Shown: positions 23,051 through 35,175 of the stretch, piece after piece
Position numbering within the stretch: the stretch's first letter is position 1
Layout of the letters: each line of letters begins with the position of its first letter
From: Chimonanthus salicifolius
Lineage: Eukaryota > Streptophyta > Magnoliopsida > Laurales > Calycanthaceae
NCBI GenBank assembly: GCA_013350335.1
Contig: CM023537.1
Coordinates: 12,133,884 to 12,197,883 of the forward strand
Length of the DNA: 64,000 nucleotides
Direction of reading: 5' to 3'
Made by a program: the position numbers and the translations under genes
Notes under the pieces: model-generated
What the model saw: only the letters and a program-made list of their open reading frames with translations
Told to the model about the DNA's origin: nothing
Databases searched by the model: none

Positions 23051-24585
23051 GGGAGCACTTGCACACACTCGAATTTTCTGCCTCTACACACCTGAAATCA
23101 AATTTTCGGGTGAAATTACGATTTTACCCCCGCGTTTCCATTCATTCGAATGAATGCCCAGTTCATTTTGGCATTCATCCATTCGAATGAATCATCAAGT
23201 ATATTTTCAATTCATTCGAATGAATGGGCTGAACAATAATACAGAATACTGCTCAGCCCTATTCATTCGAATGAATGGGCCTCATTCATTCAAATAAGCT
23301 CATTCATTCGAATGAATGGCTCATTCATTCGAATGATTTAAATATTAAGATTTATTTTAAAACTTTACACTTGTTTTTTAAGCACTATGTATTTCCAAAA
23401 TTTCTCAAATTGAATATCTAGACTAATTAAAATAATCTGATAAAAATACCTTAAGACTTTAAGGTCTTTTGACACTCCTAAATATTTAAAACACAGTATT
23501 TTACAAATAAGGGTATTCTTAGGGTGTGTCAAAAACACATTTGAAAGTGTCAAAAGACCTTTAAGTCTTAAGGTATTTTTATCGGGTTATTTTAATTAGT
23601 CTAGATATTCAATTTGAGAAATTTTGAAAATACAAAGTGCTTAAAAATAGCTGTCTATATTTTAAAACATAGACCGTTATTTTTTAAGCACTGTGTATTT
23701 TCAAAAATTTTCAAATTGAATATCTAAACTAATTAAAATAGCCTGATCAAAATACTTTAAGACTTAATGGTCTTTTGACACTCCTAAATATTTAAAACAC
23801 AGTATTTTACAAATAAGAGTATCCCTAGGGTGTGTCAAAAACACATTTGGAGGTGTCAAAAGACCTTGAAGTCTTAAGGTATTTTTATCGAGTTATTTTA
23901 ATTAGTTTAGATATTCAATTTGAGAAATTTTGAAAATACACAGTGCTTAAAAAATAACGGTCTATGTTTTAAAATATAGACAGCTATTTTTAAGCACTGT
24001 GTATTTTCAAAATTTCTCAAATTGAATATCTAGACTAATTAAAATAACCCGATAAAAATACCTTAAGACTTCAAAGTCTTTTGACACCTTCAAATGTGTT
24101 TTTGACACACCCTAAGAATACCCTTATTTGTTAAATACTGTGTTTTAAATATTTAGGAGTGTCAAAAGACCTTAAAGTCTTAAGGTATTTTTATCAGATT
24201 ATTTTAATTAGTCTAGATATTCAATTTGAGAAATTTTGGAAATACACAGTACTTAAAAAATAAGTGTAAAGTTTTAAAATAAATCTTAATATTTAAATCA
24301 TTCGAATGAATGAATGGGTCATTTGAATGAATGAGGCCCATTCATTCGAATGAATGGGACTGAGTAGTATTCCGTGTTACTATTCAGCTCATTCATTCGA
24401 TTACTATTCAGTCCATTCATTCGAATGAATTGAAAATACACTTGATGATTCATTCGAATGAATACCAAAATGAACTGGACATTCATTCGAATGAATGAAA
24501 ATGTAAGGGTAAAATTATAATTTCATCTGAAAATTTGATTTTGAATATGTAGAGGCAGAAAATCCAGGTATCTGTAAGTGCTCCC
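23051..24585. mobile_element. Giant foldback element made of nested palindromes
   Basis: The whole 1535 bp is one long imperfect inverted repeat centred near 23818. Outer arms start GGGAGCACTTGCACA and end AAGTGCTCCC and share about 80 bp. Inside each arm lie palindromes with ATTCATTCGAATGAAT (about eleven TTCGAA-centred sites in all). The core (23378-24262) holds three units of about 275 bp, each itself a palindrome running from TTTTTAAGCACT to AGTGCTTAAAAA. Flanking 8-mers AAAGAATT (23043-23050) and AGAGAATT (24586-24593) match at 7 of 8. No coding frame. Confidence 0.8.
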
Positions 24586-24937
24586 AGAGAATTTTGCCAC
24601 ACCTGCAAAATGCAATTTTGACAGAAGGTTCAAAAATAAAAGATCATCTCTGTTCGTTAACATAAATGCTTATTTATATGCCGTATATTTCAAGCAAAAA
24701 GGTCAGCATCGACTGGAATTGTTTGAATGGAAAGACCTCTGAAAAGTCTAAGGTGAACGAAAAGGTATTCCCTCTTTATGATTGGTCTCTCACTCTGTCC
24801 TATGATTGGTCTCTCCTTTGACATTGTTCTATCCGGTCTTATTCTTAATAAATAATAATTAAACTAATTAACTGTCTCACCAAATGTCCGTACCCAAAAA
24901 CGTCTAATATAATATACACAAGTTGGGTATTAAAAAC

Positions 24938-24940
<3 letters not shown>

Positions 24941-24997
<57 letters not shown>
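24941..24997. repeat. TA microsatellite, about 28 units
   Basis: Uninterrupted TA dinucleotide run. Confidence 0.98.
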
Positions 24998-25000
<3 letters not shown>

Positions 25001-25001
<1 letters not shown>

Positions 25002-27534
25002 GTGTAACTATTTTTTATAAAAATTCTCTGAAAGTTTCTTCAATTGAATCTCCATTTCTGTTAATTCTGCAGGTGCCTTTCGATATGGTACAATAGAAAT
25101 AGGCGATGCGTTGGGAAGGAGATCCAGTAATCTTTTTTCCTTCCCGTTGTGTGATTCAGAACCTGTACACAGGGACAATGAATAGTTACAATAAATTATT
25201 TTTATAATAATTTATTAATGAGTTCTTTCTATTGTTAGGTGGAAGAAAATAAGTTATAATTTGATTATAGCCAAGTCTGGAAGATGATGCTAATAATGGC
25301 AATAATTAAATAATATCAACAATAACAATTATGTACATTAAATAGTTGATTGAATGTATATTTTACTACACATGATAGTATTATGTAATAAATAGCATAA
25401 TTGTTCTAGATCTTAACCTGACCTACTCAATTTAATCTAGAAATTCATAAGTTAAGTCGAATTAGATTGGTTCATTAATTGTACAGTGGGTAAACACGGG
25501 ATATGAGTTGTTTGATTTTGAGTCGAATAACAGATAATAGATGCTAAGTTTGGTTATATTAGACCATCAAGTGGAGTACTCATAAATTTAGTTAAGTTGA
25601 TAATGAGACAATAGTTGAATTAGTTGGGTAATGGGTCGAGTAAATTGGATCATAGAATGAGTCATGAGTTTGAGTTGGTCACGGGTCATGAATTGGGTGG
25701 GATCGTGAATCATAGTTAGACTATAGGTTGCATGATATACTTTGAAATTCACAAATTATAGAAATTGCTTTCTAACCTTTCTCCCTTAAAATTTCATTTT
25801 TCACATCTCTCGCAAAAAGAATTATCAAGCCACGAGAATCATTTTTAATGAGAAAAGTTTTGCACATAATAATAAAAACAATTTCAATATAAAAATCATT
25901 TTCTATTTCCATAAAAATATTGGAGACATACATGTCCTAAATTCTAATTTTAAAATTTCCAATAGAAATCTCTACCGGACTAGTTCCTATCATCAAATCA
26001 GATCGTCGAAAGACTGCAATGAACACATTTTGGATAATTTGGGAAATATTTATATTTAAATGAGGAGAGCCTCTAATTGTTCTCTAATTGGAAGATGAGT
26101 CATCTGTGGTGGAATATGACGGTATGACTTTAGATTTGCACCTCTCCTCAATTTTATTATCCTCAGTGGTTTTCTGAGTCAGAAATTTATAATGCATCAA
26201 ATTGTAAAATTAATTTTATGAAAAAAAAAATTAATTTTAAATTCCTGTATTTATGTCCATACAAATAAATCCGAGGATGGGGTATAAATAATTTCAATAA
26301 TATGCATACTAAATCGTCTGTTTGGTTTTTTTTTTTTTTTAATTCAACTACGAAATAAATTGTTGTCAAATTTGGATGGCTCAGATTTCGTCAAATTTGA
26401 AACTACAGCCCCTCTGTTGCTAGGGAGACTATTCAATTTTTGTTTTTTTAATGAGGACCCATTGTTTGTTTTAATGGTCTCCTTAGTGGGTGTCGTTGGA
26501 TTCATTTGACTTTTTAGAAATATATATTATTTAATTTAATAAAAATGATAAAATCTATCAAATTATAAATTATGACTTTTAAGTCGTACTTAGAAAAAAC
26601 TCTATATTTTATTACATTGTTTATAAACTCTAAAAATCTCAGACGATTAAATCTGAATCAATTCTTCTCGACAAAATTTTAAATTAAGTGAACTAATAAT
26701 TTTTCCCTTTTTTTAAAAAACTCAGTTGAATCTTTCCGGTCGACGGTTTCGAGTTTTTGAGGAAAAGGTCTAGCGTGACCTGTTCGAGATTTGGAGAAGA
26801 AGCGGCGGTGCGAGGCGATTGAGGGCAGTAATTGGCGGCTGGTTTGGCCTTCCTCCCCCACAGTCATGTACCTGCCTGCACCTCTTTTTCTTCTCCAATG
26901 CAAATATCGTCTTTCCTTCTATCCAGACCCGACACGTGGATGCCTCACACGTCACAAACTCCACCCTTCCCCATTCTAAGGAATCAAGAATCAAAATTAG
27001 CTTTTGGCCTGAACCAATAGCTACTCCTTCCGCCATGTACTGATGCTCACAAAAATTGTAAATTTATTATATTTTTAACAATAAAATGTCACGATAAATT
27101 CTCAATAAAATTATATTAAAATATAATAAATGATAATATCACTTATTATATAGTTCAATAGTTCATTTATTAAAATATGATAAACGATAATAATTCAATA
27201 AATTGAAATTCTGACCCAAGTTTCATCCCTAACTATTGTCAAAGTTAGAACCTTCATTTCACTGCATTTTTAAAAAGTTGAGGCAGTTGACTCTAGATAT
27301 CTGCAAAAGAGGAAGCAAAGAAGATTTGAATTGTTAGATTGTTATTTATAATTATAATTAGTGTAAAGAAGATAACTTTATTAAATAATGATTGTTATTT
27401 TTTTTATATTTTTATACCTGTTTAAAGATAGATTGACTATTTTGTGTTTGATATTTGATATCGGTAGCGATCTTCCTATAGGAGATTTGTGTAACCAGAT
27501 ATAAATTTTAGTCTATGATCAATTTTACCTTTTT
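25001..27534. other. Intergenic, no gene recognised
   Basis: AT-rich, with one GC-richer island (26780-26980). The island has overlapping short frames on both strands but no recognisable protein, and includes an ACACGTGG G-box-like motif near 26932. I could not support a gene there. Elsewhere I see nothing but low-complexity AT sequence. Confidence 0.45.
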
Positions 27535-27760
27535 CATGAACAGTAAAATCGGCTCACTAATCCTTTGTATGAACAGTAAAATCGGCTATCCGAAATTCAC
27601 ATGAACAGTAAATTAGCTCGTCGAAATTCACATGAACAGTAAAATTGGATAATTGAAATTAGTCTGAACAGTAAATCGGCTCGCCGAAATTTGTATGAAC
27701 AATAAATTAGCTCGTCCAAAATTCACATGCACAGTAAATCGGATTAGCCAAAATTTTACT
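27535..27760. repeat. Tandem array of about seven ~32-bp units (ATGAACAGTAAA...)
   Basis: The unit has a conserved head ATGAACAGTAAAATCGGC and a tail like TCGCCGAAATTCAC. It repeats seven times with 31-34 bp spacing and increasing divergence. It lies about 820 bp upstream of the dicarboxylate carrier start codon. There are no unique spacers, so it is a minisatellite rather than any spacer array. Confidence 0.85.
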
Positions 27761-28215
27761 TTTCATGCGAAGGATAAAATTAACAATACATTAAAACTAC
27801 ATGTCGGATTACACAAAATACTCTACGAGAGGATCGCTACTCTTGATATTTTATATTTATTCATATACTACTTATTTATTTTATCATTAATTAATATACT
27901 TTACGATATCATAGATTTCATCAAATTTAACCATAACCATATCAGACCGATCAACTCAATCTTTTTTTTAAAATGGTTTTACTAATTAAGGCTCAGGTAG
28001 GCTAACCCAACCTTGTGAAAGCACAAGTTGCACTAGTTATTAGGGTTTTCATTATGGGCAGTCCAAGTCAAGCCACGAACCGGTCTCCCTTCTTCCACAG
28101 ATGTCGAATAGTGGACCCCACAACCGCGTTAATTACCCTCCTCTCATTTCCAGCGTAATCAGGCGTTCTCTCCTCTTCTCTCCTTCTTCCTCCTTTCCTT
28201 TCCTCGCCTCCCATC

Positions 28216-28222
28216 TATAAAT
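28216..28222 (+). promoter_or_regulatory. TATA box of dicarboxylate carrier gene
   Basis: TATAAAT lies about 360 bp before the carrier ATG. It is followed by a CT-rich leader typical of plant 5' UTRs. A transcription start near 28250 is inferred. Confidence 0.55.
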
Positions 28223-28300
28223 GCCTTCTCCTCTACGTTTTCAATCCCATCTCATACAATTATTTCTTCTTCTTCGACATTGAGTTGTTTTCCTCAGCAT

Positions 28301-28396
28301 ATGTCTCAAAGGTCAAACGTCCCTCATTCCTCTTCTATAGCTTTTGCTCTTCACTCCCATCTCTTCGTCTCCAGTGAAATGAACCCTTATTTCTAG
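28301..28396 (+). CDS. Upstream ORF (31 codons) in carrier leader
   Basis: ATG at 28301 in the inferred 5' leader opens a 31-codon frame ending TAG at 28394-28396, about 180 bases before the main start. No family resemblance was seen. It could lower translation of the carrier if the transcript starts upstream of it. Leader extent is inferred. Confidence 0.3.
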   Translation: MSQRSNVPHSSSIAFALHSHLFVSSEMNPYF

Positions 28397-28578
28397 TTTT
28401 TTTTTCTCTCTCTATTTCATTGATTATTTTTTCTCTTCTTCTCCACAAACTTCTTTCATTCCAAACCCGTTTTGCTATTAATCGAAGAAAAGGAAAAGAA
28501 GAACAATTTCTTCTTGATACCATATCTTCAGCAGGGGGTTAAGGGTTAACAAGTGAACTGAAGAGGAATTCTTGAGAC

Positions 28579-29551
28579 ATGGGTGTGAAAGCATTTGTCG
28601 AAGGCGGCATCGCCTCAATCATTGCGGGTTGCTCCACTCATCCACTTGATCTCATCAAAGTCCGATTGCAGCTCCAAGGCGAAAATGCCCCAATTCCTGC
28701 GCAGTCGGTCCAAGCAAATCTCCGCCCCGCGCTCGCCTTCCAAACCACCACAACCACCACCGCCGCCACCATGCCTCCACCTCCCCGCCCACCTCGCGTG
28801 GGGCCCATCGCCGTCGGCATGCGTATCGTGCAGACGGAAGGCGTCCATGCGCTCTTCTCTGGCGTCTCCGCCACTGTTCTCCGGCAGACCCTTTACTCGA
28901 CCACCCGCATGGGCCTTTACGACATCCTCAAAAAAAACTGGACCGATCCCAACTCCGGCACCATCCCCCTCACCAGCAAGATCGCAGCCGGCCTCATCGC
29001 AGGAGGCATCGGAGCGGCGGTCGGGAACCCGGCCGACTGTAGCCATGGTGCGGATGCAGGCCGACGGGCGGCTTCCGCTGGAGCAGAGACGGAACTACCG
29101 CAGCGTGGTGGATGCAATTGGACGGATGACGAAGCAGGAGGGCGTCACAAGCCTCTGGCGTGGGTCGTCCCTGACTGTGAATCGGGCCATGATCGTGACG
29201 GCGTCTCAGCTGGCGACGTATGATCAGGTGAAGGAGACGATTCTGGAGAAACGGTTGATGAGGGACGGTCTTGGGACCCATGTGACGGCAAGCTTCGCCG
29301 CTGGATTCGTCGCCGCCGTGGCATCTAATCCGGTGGATGTGATAAAGACAAGGGTGATGAATATGAAGGTGGAGGAGGGGGGAAAGGCCCCCTACTCAGG
29401 GGCAATGGATTGTGCATTGAAGACCGTCCGATCGGAGGGGCCAATGGCACTGTACAAGGGCTTCATCCCCACCATCTCTAGGCAGGGTCCCTTCACCATT
29501 GTCCTCTTTGTTACTCTAGAACAGGTTCGCAAGCTGCTCAAGGATTTCTAA
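28579..29551 (+). CDS. DIC2: Mitochondrial dicarboxylate carrier (DIC/PUMP4-5 type), one-base frameshift
   Basis: Single exon, 323 residues if one extra base is ignored; plant DIC genes are also intronless. It is a mitochondrial carrier of the inner membrane with three repeats and signatures PLDLIKVRLQ (residue about 23), PADVAMVRMQ (about 151) and PVDVIKTRVM. GLYDILKK and GFIPTISRQGPF are family-typical. The Pro/Thr-rich insert after the first helix (TTTTTT, PPPPRPP) is usual for DICs. The family exchanges malate, oxaloacetate or succinate for phosphate or sulfate. The T at 29038 falls between Asp and Val of the second signature and shifts the frame. Read literally, the frame from the start ends after 214 codons. 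GC is far above the flanks and the rest is intact, so a sequence error or a very recent break are both possible. The upstream neighbour is REN1-like. Confidence 0.88.
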
Positions 29552-31145
29552 TTTGACGACCGCACGAATCGACGAAGAAGAATAAGCAAGCAGCAGCAAA
29601 ATGATGATGACGAAAATTCTAAATTTAGGGTTTTATTAAGTTATTCTTGTCTTTTCATGTGTACTTTTAGTGGTGTAATTGCAATTTTTGAGATTAGAAT
29701 TAAGCAAATTTTATTATTATGACGAATTAAGAGTTACAAATTTTCAATGACACATGTTAATTGCCTTTTTGGTTTCATTGATGCAATTTTTACGAAATTT
29801 AGGAAAATCAAAATGACTTTTACATGAAGCTGTTTGGCAACATTTTATTAAAAAATAAATAATACTTTACATTTTTAATTAAATTAACTTTCCCATCCTA
29901 CTTTTAAACTTTTGAATGAATATTGAAATTAAAAAATAAATTTGTTATTTAATAAAAATGTAAAATCTATATTTTACAGGCTTTTAGAAAATCTTAAAAA
30001 AGAAAACTCTAAAGTTTTAATTGTTTTATTTCAACCTCATTTAAATATGTACAACACTTAGTTAACACGAGTCATTAGATTGATAAAGGAATTAAAAATA
30101 AAGAGATTAATCTTATTAAGTATTTTTCCCGTCACCGAACTTAAATCAATAAAGTAGATGAAAAAAATAGAATTTCATGACAATTTTTCACAATCGTTTA
30201 GTTTACTTTAAAAAGATTATTACATTTAAAAAGTAATATATTATTAAAATTTAACTAGTCATTCAAATATATGTCCATAAATATATTTTGGTCGACAGAG
30301 CTTTTTTATAGTATTTTTTTTTTTTTTTGTTGGTTTTTCTGATTTTTGCCTTGTCTGATAAATTATGTAATTATAAAATTGACATTTCACCTTATTTTGA
30401 AGGATAAAAGTAAAAAGAAAGAAAAAACTGAAATTTTTATTTTCTTATAAAGCAACGTCCGATTTATAAAAAGTACCATATATTGTATAAAAATAAATCT
30501 GAAACCAGGACTTTAAAATCCAATTACTGCAAAAAAATAAAAGTTGGTCTTTATTTTTCTCCCGAATTAATGGAGGGGGTTGAATTGAATATTTCAAAAT
30601 TTCAATGAGGTTGTATGTGGGGGAGGATGAACTATGAAGAACGACTAGGTAGCTTTCTGCAAATATTAAAAAATTAAAAAAGAGCTCAGTGTTTGGCACA
30701 GGGCAGATGGAAGCGTGACGTCCGGCACTTTTTTTGTACATTAGCGTGTGGGGGCCACGTCCATTTATGTGGGATTTGATTTAAGTATTTTAAATGACAA
30801 TGGCTTCTACAAAGAGGGAAAGAATGAGTGGAAGAAAAGCACTAGATGACGGTGGCCTAAATTAAATGGTCGAGGAAACATGAAATTCCAATCGGCCGTT
30901 GATTTGACGAATTTATCGGCCGAATTTTGTTCCAATACGTGTCGGAGCACGTGTGCTCCACACACGTGGCATAGAAGATTTGATTTTATTTCGTTGGTAA
31001 AGTAAAATGGAATTCTTTCTGCTTTGGAATTTTTCATGAGCTCTTTAATTTCAAAACTAGCAAAATTTATTAAATTTGACTTTTTTAATTGTTATAAATA
31101 ATATTAAAATGATTCACTATACTAACAATGAAAATAGTGGGTCAT
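29552..31145. other. 3' flank and intergenic, no gene recognised
   Basis: The first 200 bases probably hold the carrier 3' UTR. The rest is AT-rich. A patch near 30890-30960 contains ATCGGCC motifs (possible fragment of hAT family A) and a repeated CACGTG core (GGAGCACGTGTG and ACACACGTGG) of the ABRE/G-box type, with no adjacent gene. Confidence 0.4.
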
Positions 31146-31318
31146 GCCTACATAGGTATAATTCAACTGGTTGTCTCCCATCTTAGAAAGTGAGAGGTTG
31201 CTGAATTTGAGACCCCATGGCCTAACTTTAGTGTTCTTAGGGGTAATAGGCTCATCCATAGGAGATTTTAGTAGGACTGTATCTGAGTTTCTTATACGTC
31301 AATCCAAAAAAAAAAAAT
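31146..31318 (+). mobile_element. tRNA-derived SINE with poly(A) tail and target duplication
   Basis: The head GCCTACATAGG is followed by an A-box-like TATAATTCAACTGG and a degenerate B-box (about 31202-31215). The element ends in a 12-A tail. Flanks TAGTGGGTCAT (31135-31145) and TATTGGGTCAT (31319-31329) form an 11-bp duplication with one mismatch. The head matches the reverse-strand element at 33294-33438. Confidence 0.75.
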
Positions 31319-31329
31319 TATTGGGTCAT

Positions 31330-33293
31330 CTCTCTTTTCCAACATCGCAAGTAACCCATGGATTGGACCACATGATTAAATTAAAAATCTTGAATAAAAT
31401 ATTAAAGTAAATTTCTGGAATGAATATACTATTACAATTTTACAAACATTTTCTACAGAGAATTTCAAGTATTTGGGAGGATTAATTATTTATTCATTTA
31501 AATTATATAAAAAAATTGATTTGCTTTTTACTCATGTATTGGCACAGAAAATGTTATTACATGCATAATATTGTCCTTTTTATTGTGAAATAAATTAAAA
31601 TTATTAATTTCAAACTATAATTGTTGTCTTTCAAAAACTATAAAGAATATTTAGACTAAAATTAAACATTTAAAATTTTTGGTTGATATTGTGAAATTTC
31701 AATAAAATTTTTATATCGGCCTAGCTGATGACAGGACATGACATAGTTGGCAAAGGAAGAATAGAATGCAAAAGTAATTGCAATTCCACACAAGTGACTT
31801 ATCTCTTCTAATTTTTTTTTTTCTAAAATTCTTTCTGTATATTAGTTGTGATATATGTTGTGCACATTATATAAATATTATTAATTTACTTAATAGTTAA
31901 ATTAATTTATTAATGAGAACTATTAATTAAGATTTTAATCATATTTTAATAAAATCAGCAATATATTTGAAAAGTTGAAATAAAAAATAATCAATTTACT
32001 AAAAAAGAAATGAATTCACACTTAAAATTAAAATAATTATGCTATCGAGACTTTCTATTAAATGGATTGTTGTCCTTTTATATAATTATATAGATATAAA
32101 ATATATAAAATTTCACTATCAATTGATAATCTAAGTCGTATAATCTTGACCTTTTAAATTTTGATGAGTATAAAATATTGACTTTTAAAAGTTTAAAAAT
32201 TAAAAAATATAATTATTATATGGTGATGAAATTTCTTACACATTCGATTGATATAGTCTTCTTTATATCATACCTAATTGTATTGGAGCCTAAGACCCAT
32301 TTAAAGACTATTCTTAATAGAGAAAGTCTTAATGGAGAGTTTGAAAGTAAAAGATCTAAGAGGAACAATTTCAATGAACTTTAGCTTTTAGCGGGCTAAA
32401 CTCTTCCAGCTCGGTAAATTCAATTTTAGAATTACTTTCCTTTTTTAGCCATTTTATCTCAGATTTTGTATTTGGTGACAGAAAGTGCTATAAATTAATT
32501 TCACTCGATAAATCTAGTCTTAAATTCTCTATTTCTATGTTTAGTGATTTTTATTTTACACAAAATTTCTTTATTTTAAGTTTTACATAAAGTGAACTTT
32601 TATGTTTAAGAAAAGAAAACCATTATATTTATATGGTTATGTCTATTACCATGGCCGGTTCTACCCAAAGGCAACAAAAGTGGCCTAATTATTGATAACT
32701 TTACCGCAAAACTCTATTAGAGAAGTCCAAATTTCAACGAAGTGTTAAAAAAAGGCCTGGATTTTTTCTTCAAATTTTTTTATTATATATAATTAAATTT
32801 TTAATTAAATACTATTTATAATAATATCTTAAATACAAATAAAGGCCATTTAGATTTTTTGCTTTAGATCTCAACTTATGTCTCGCCTGTCCATTACTTT
32901 CACGAAATACCTGCTCCTATAACAAGATCGCTGGTTTATTGCAGTGAATATTTCCATGATTCCATTATAGTCCAGGAAGAATGGAAAAAATAAATAAAAA
33001 TAAAAGATAAACTTGAGTGGTTCTTGTTCTACCATTGTGGGGGTAGCCCATTGAGGGAAAGGACAACTTATGAAGGGTCTCAATGATAGGAGTATTTAGA
33101 TGATAAAAATTAAGAGAAATCATAACTTTTATAAGTTAAACTATGAGAATCAATTCTTTTTGGTAATAAAAATTTATATTCTTATCATTTTCTATAAATT
33201 TTATTAGAAAATATGTGCCTCACCTCAATATTTAAAGAGCAATCTCCCTAAATGGGATATTTCTTATTTTTTCTTCAAACAAACTTTTAGACT
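31330..33293. other. Intergenic, no gene recognised
   Basis: Very AT-rich, no coding exon or RNA gene seen. A fragment near 32650-32850 (GGCCTAATTATTGATAAC and following) looks like a decayed retroelement edge but could not be classified. Confidence 0.4.
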
Positions 33294-33438
33294 TTTTTTT
33301 TACCGCGGGATACCGCGGGTAAAAGCCCCACGGGTGAGTCCACAATCCTTAAGACATATCAAGATTAAGCCATACGGGCTCAAACCCACATCTTTCACTT
33401 CTTGAGGTGGAAGGCAACCAGTTGAGCTACACCATGTA
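33294..33438 (-). mobile_element. tRNA-derived SINE, reverse strand
   Basis: On the reverse strand it reads CCTACATGGTGTAGCTCAAC with a near-perfect A box (TAGCTCAACTGG) and a B box GGTTTGAGCCC about 40 bases later. It continues to a CCGCGGTATCCCGCGGTA segment and a poly(A) (a T run at 33294-33302 on the plus strand). Same family as 31146-31318 but better preserved in its promoter boxes. Confidence 0.75.
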
Positions 33439-34071
33439 GGTTTTCTTATTACACTAAGATGTCCTTAATATAATTACATACACCTATTTGTTACTATTAT
33501 TTATTTATTACGCTTTTTTTAAAATCAGACATCAGGTCAATTTTTCTCTTCATTTGTTATTATAAGTTGATAATATTTTTATTTTCTCTTTCATCTTTTT
33601 AATTTATTATAATAATATGAAAAATAAAATGAATCAGATGTAGGATTTCATATTTTCATTCACCTATGTCATTCAAAGAGTCATAATGTTATGACTAGGA
33701 TAGTTTGATTAGCCAGCGAAGTTGCTCATCCACTTTGAGGACTGCAATTATTTTGAAATCAATAACACTGCTACAACCACAAAATATCAAATATAGGAAT
33801 CTAAAAATATCAGTCATCGTTATTATCAATGCTATGCTCCCGTCTTCTTCAAATCGACAGAAATAAAACAAAAATATTGATAGACGATAAATCATAAGTG
33901 ATAACATATAGATAAAAGGATAAGTCTAATGTTTGTATTTTTCTCATTTTTCTGTATTTTAATATGGTAATTTAGGATTTTTTAAAATATTTTTTTTTTC
34001 TAAAAATAGTTTTGACAGATTTTTTTTTTTTTTGTAACTTCTAAATTATCATTTATGCCTTTATTTGCACA
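33439..34071. other. Intergenic, no gene recognised
   Basis: AT-rich with T-rich runs; nothing further. Confidence 0.4.
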
Positions 34072-34370
34072 TAGGGGATGAAACTTGGATCTAGTTCTAA
34101 CCCGACCTGCATGACCCGACTCAAGAAATCAATGTGTTTGGGTTATGTTTTTGTATATCTCAGATCAGGTCGGGTTGAGAAATTTAAATCAACTCAATCC
34201 AACCTGACATGACCCCGAGTGCATCAATATAAAACAACATTTGGATTGAGTCAGGTTAAGTTGAGTAACTCGGGTCAACAATTCTGATCGGGTTGTGTTG
34301 GATCAGGTTCAATAATTTTTGACATGGATTGAATTGGACTTATTGAAATCCGACTCGAGTTTCAGCCCTA
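34072..34370 (+). mobile_element. hAT-like MITE, family B copy 2, TSD TTTGCACA
   Basis: The 299-bp element has ends TAGGGGATGAAAC and GTTTCAGCCCTA. It is flanked by a perfect 8-bp duplication TTTGCACA (34064-34071 and 34371-34378). The interior consists of GACCCGAC / GGTCGGGTTGAG-type motifs in both orientations. The perfect duplication defines the family ends for the other copies. Confidence 0.88.
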
Positions 34371-34688
34371 TTTGCACATCTATTATTTAGAAAAAAAAAA
34401 ACAGCCGAACTGTACAGTGTACATTTAAAAAAAAAAAAAAAGATTGGCAGTTAGATTTAAAAAAAAAAATCCAGCAAAATATAGCACATTTATAATTAAC
34501 TTAAGCCGGCAAACAAATTTGTGTCCCCATGTTTTATCATATTTCTGAATTTGACATTCGTCTGAATGGTATACATCATTGAGATATAAAAATATTGCCC
34601 TTTACAGTACAAATTTTGAGCCATTTATTTCATTCATAACTTATAATCTTCAAATGGGAATGATTTTTTTTTACTAACCCTCATCAGA

Positions 34689-34711
34689 TATATATATATA
34701 TATATATATAT
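34689..34711. repeat. TA microsatellite
   Basis: Short run of TA dinucleotides. Confidence 0.95.
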
Positions 34712-35175
34712 TAGTTTTATTCTCTCCTATTGGATTGCATCTGTCTGCATTTTACCCACTCTTATTATCAATATAAATTAAATATTTTTTTCTAAGAAAC
34801 CATCAAAATATTTTTCCTAAACATTAAGATCAGTTTGGACTTTGAATGCAGAGAATTTAACATGGGCTCATCAGATCTCGGAAAGAGCATTATTTTCTCT
34901 CATAGTATCACATATTTTCGAATTAGATCTCTATCTAATATCAATTTATTTTAATCATTAACTTTTGAATCTTTTAAAATCACGAATTTTCATATCTAAT
35001 AATTCTAATTTCTTCACATGAAAATTAGAACATTATTTTAAAAATAACTTTTGACGCACACAAATTAATACATTTAGACTTCACCTATATGGGCTCGTAG
35101 GCCCGGCCACACTGTCGCCCAACTATGCAGCACTCGGAAGTTGGAAACAAAGCCGATGAGCATTGCATAGAGCTA

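Noticed and set aside
26679..27043. A small gene in the GC-richer island
   Set aside because: Five or more overlapping frames on both strands are open, which reflects composition. None looks like a known protein and no splice or start context stands out.
27535..27760. CRISPR-like regularly spaced repeat
   Set aside because: The units are contiguous and diverge together with no unique spacers, and this is a plant genome; it is a minisatellite.
28615..29281. Several long open frames on the reverse strand across the dicarboxylate carrier
   Set aside because: They are shadows of the GC-rich carrier coding sequence; none resembles a protein family.
33294..33438. A genuine tRNA gene
   Set aside because: The A and B boxes are present, but the sequence does not close into a cloverleaf acceptor stem and runs on into a SINE body with poly(A).
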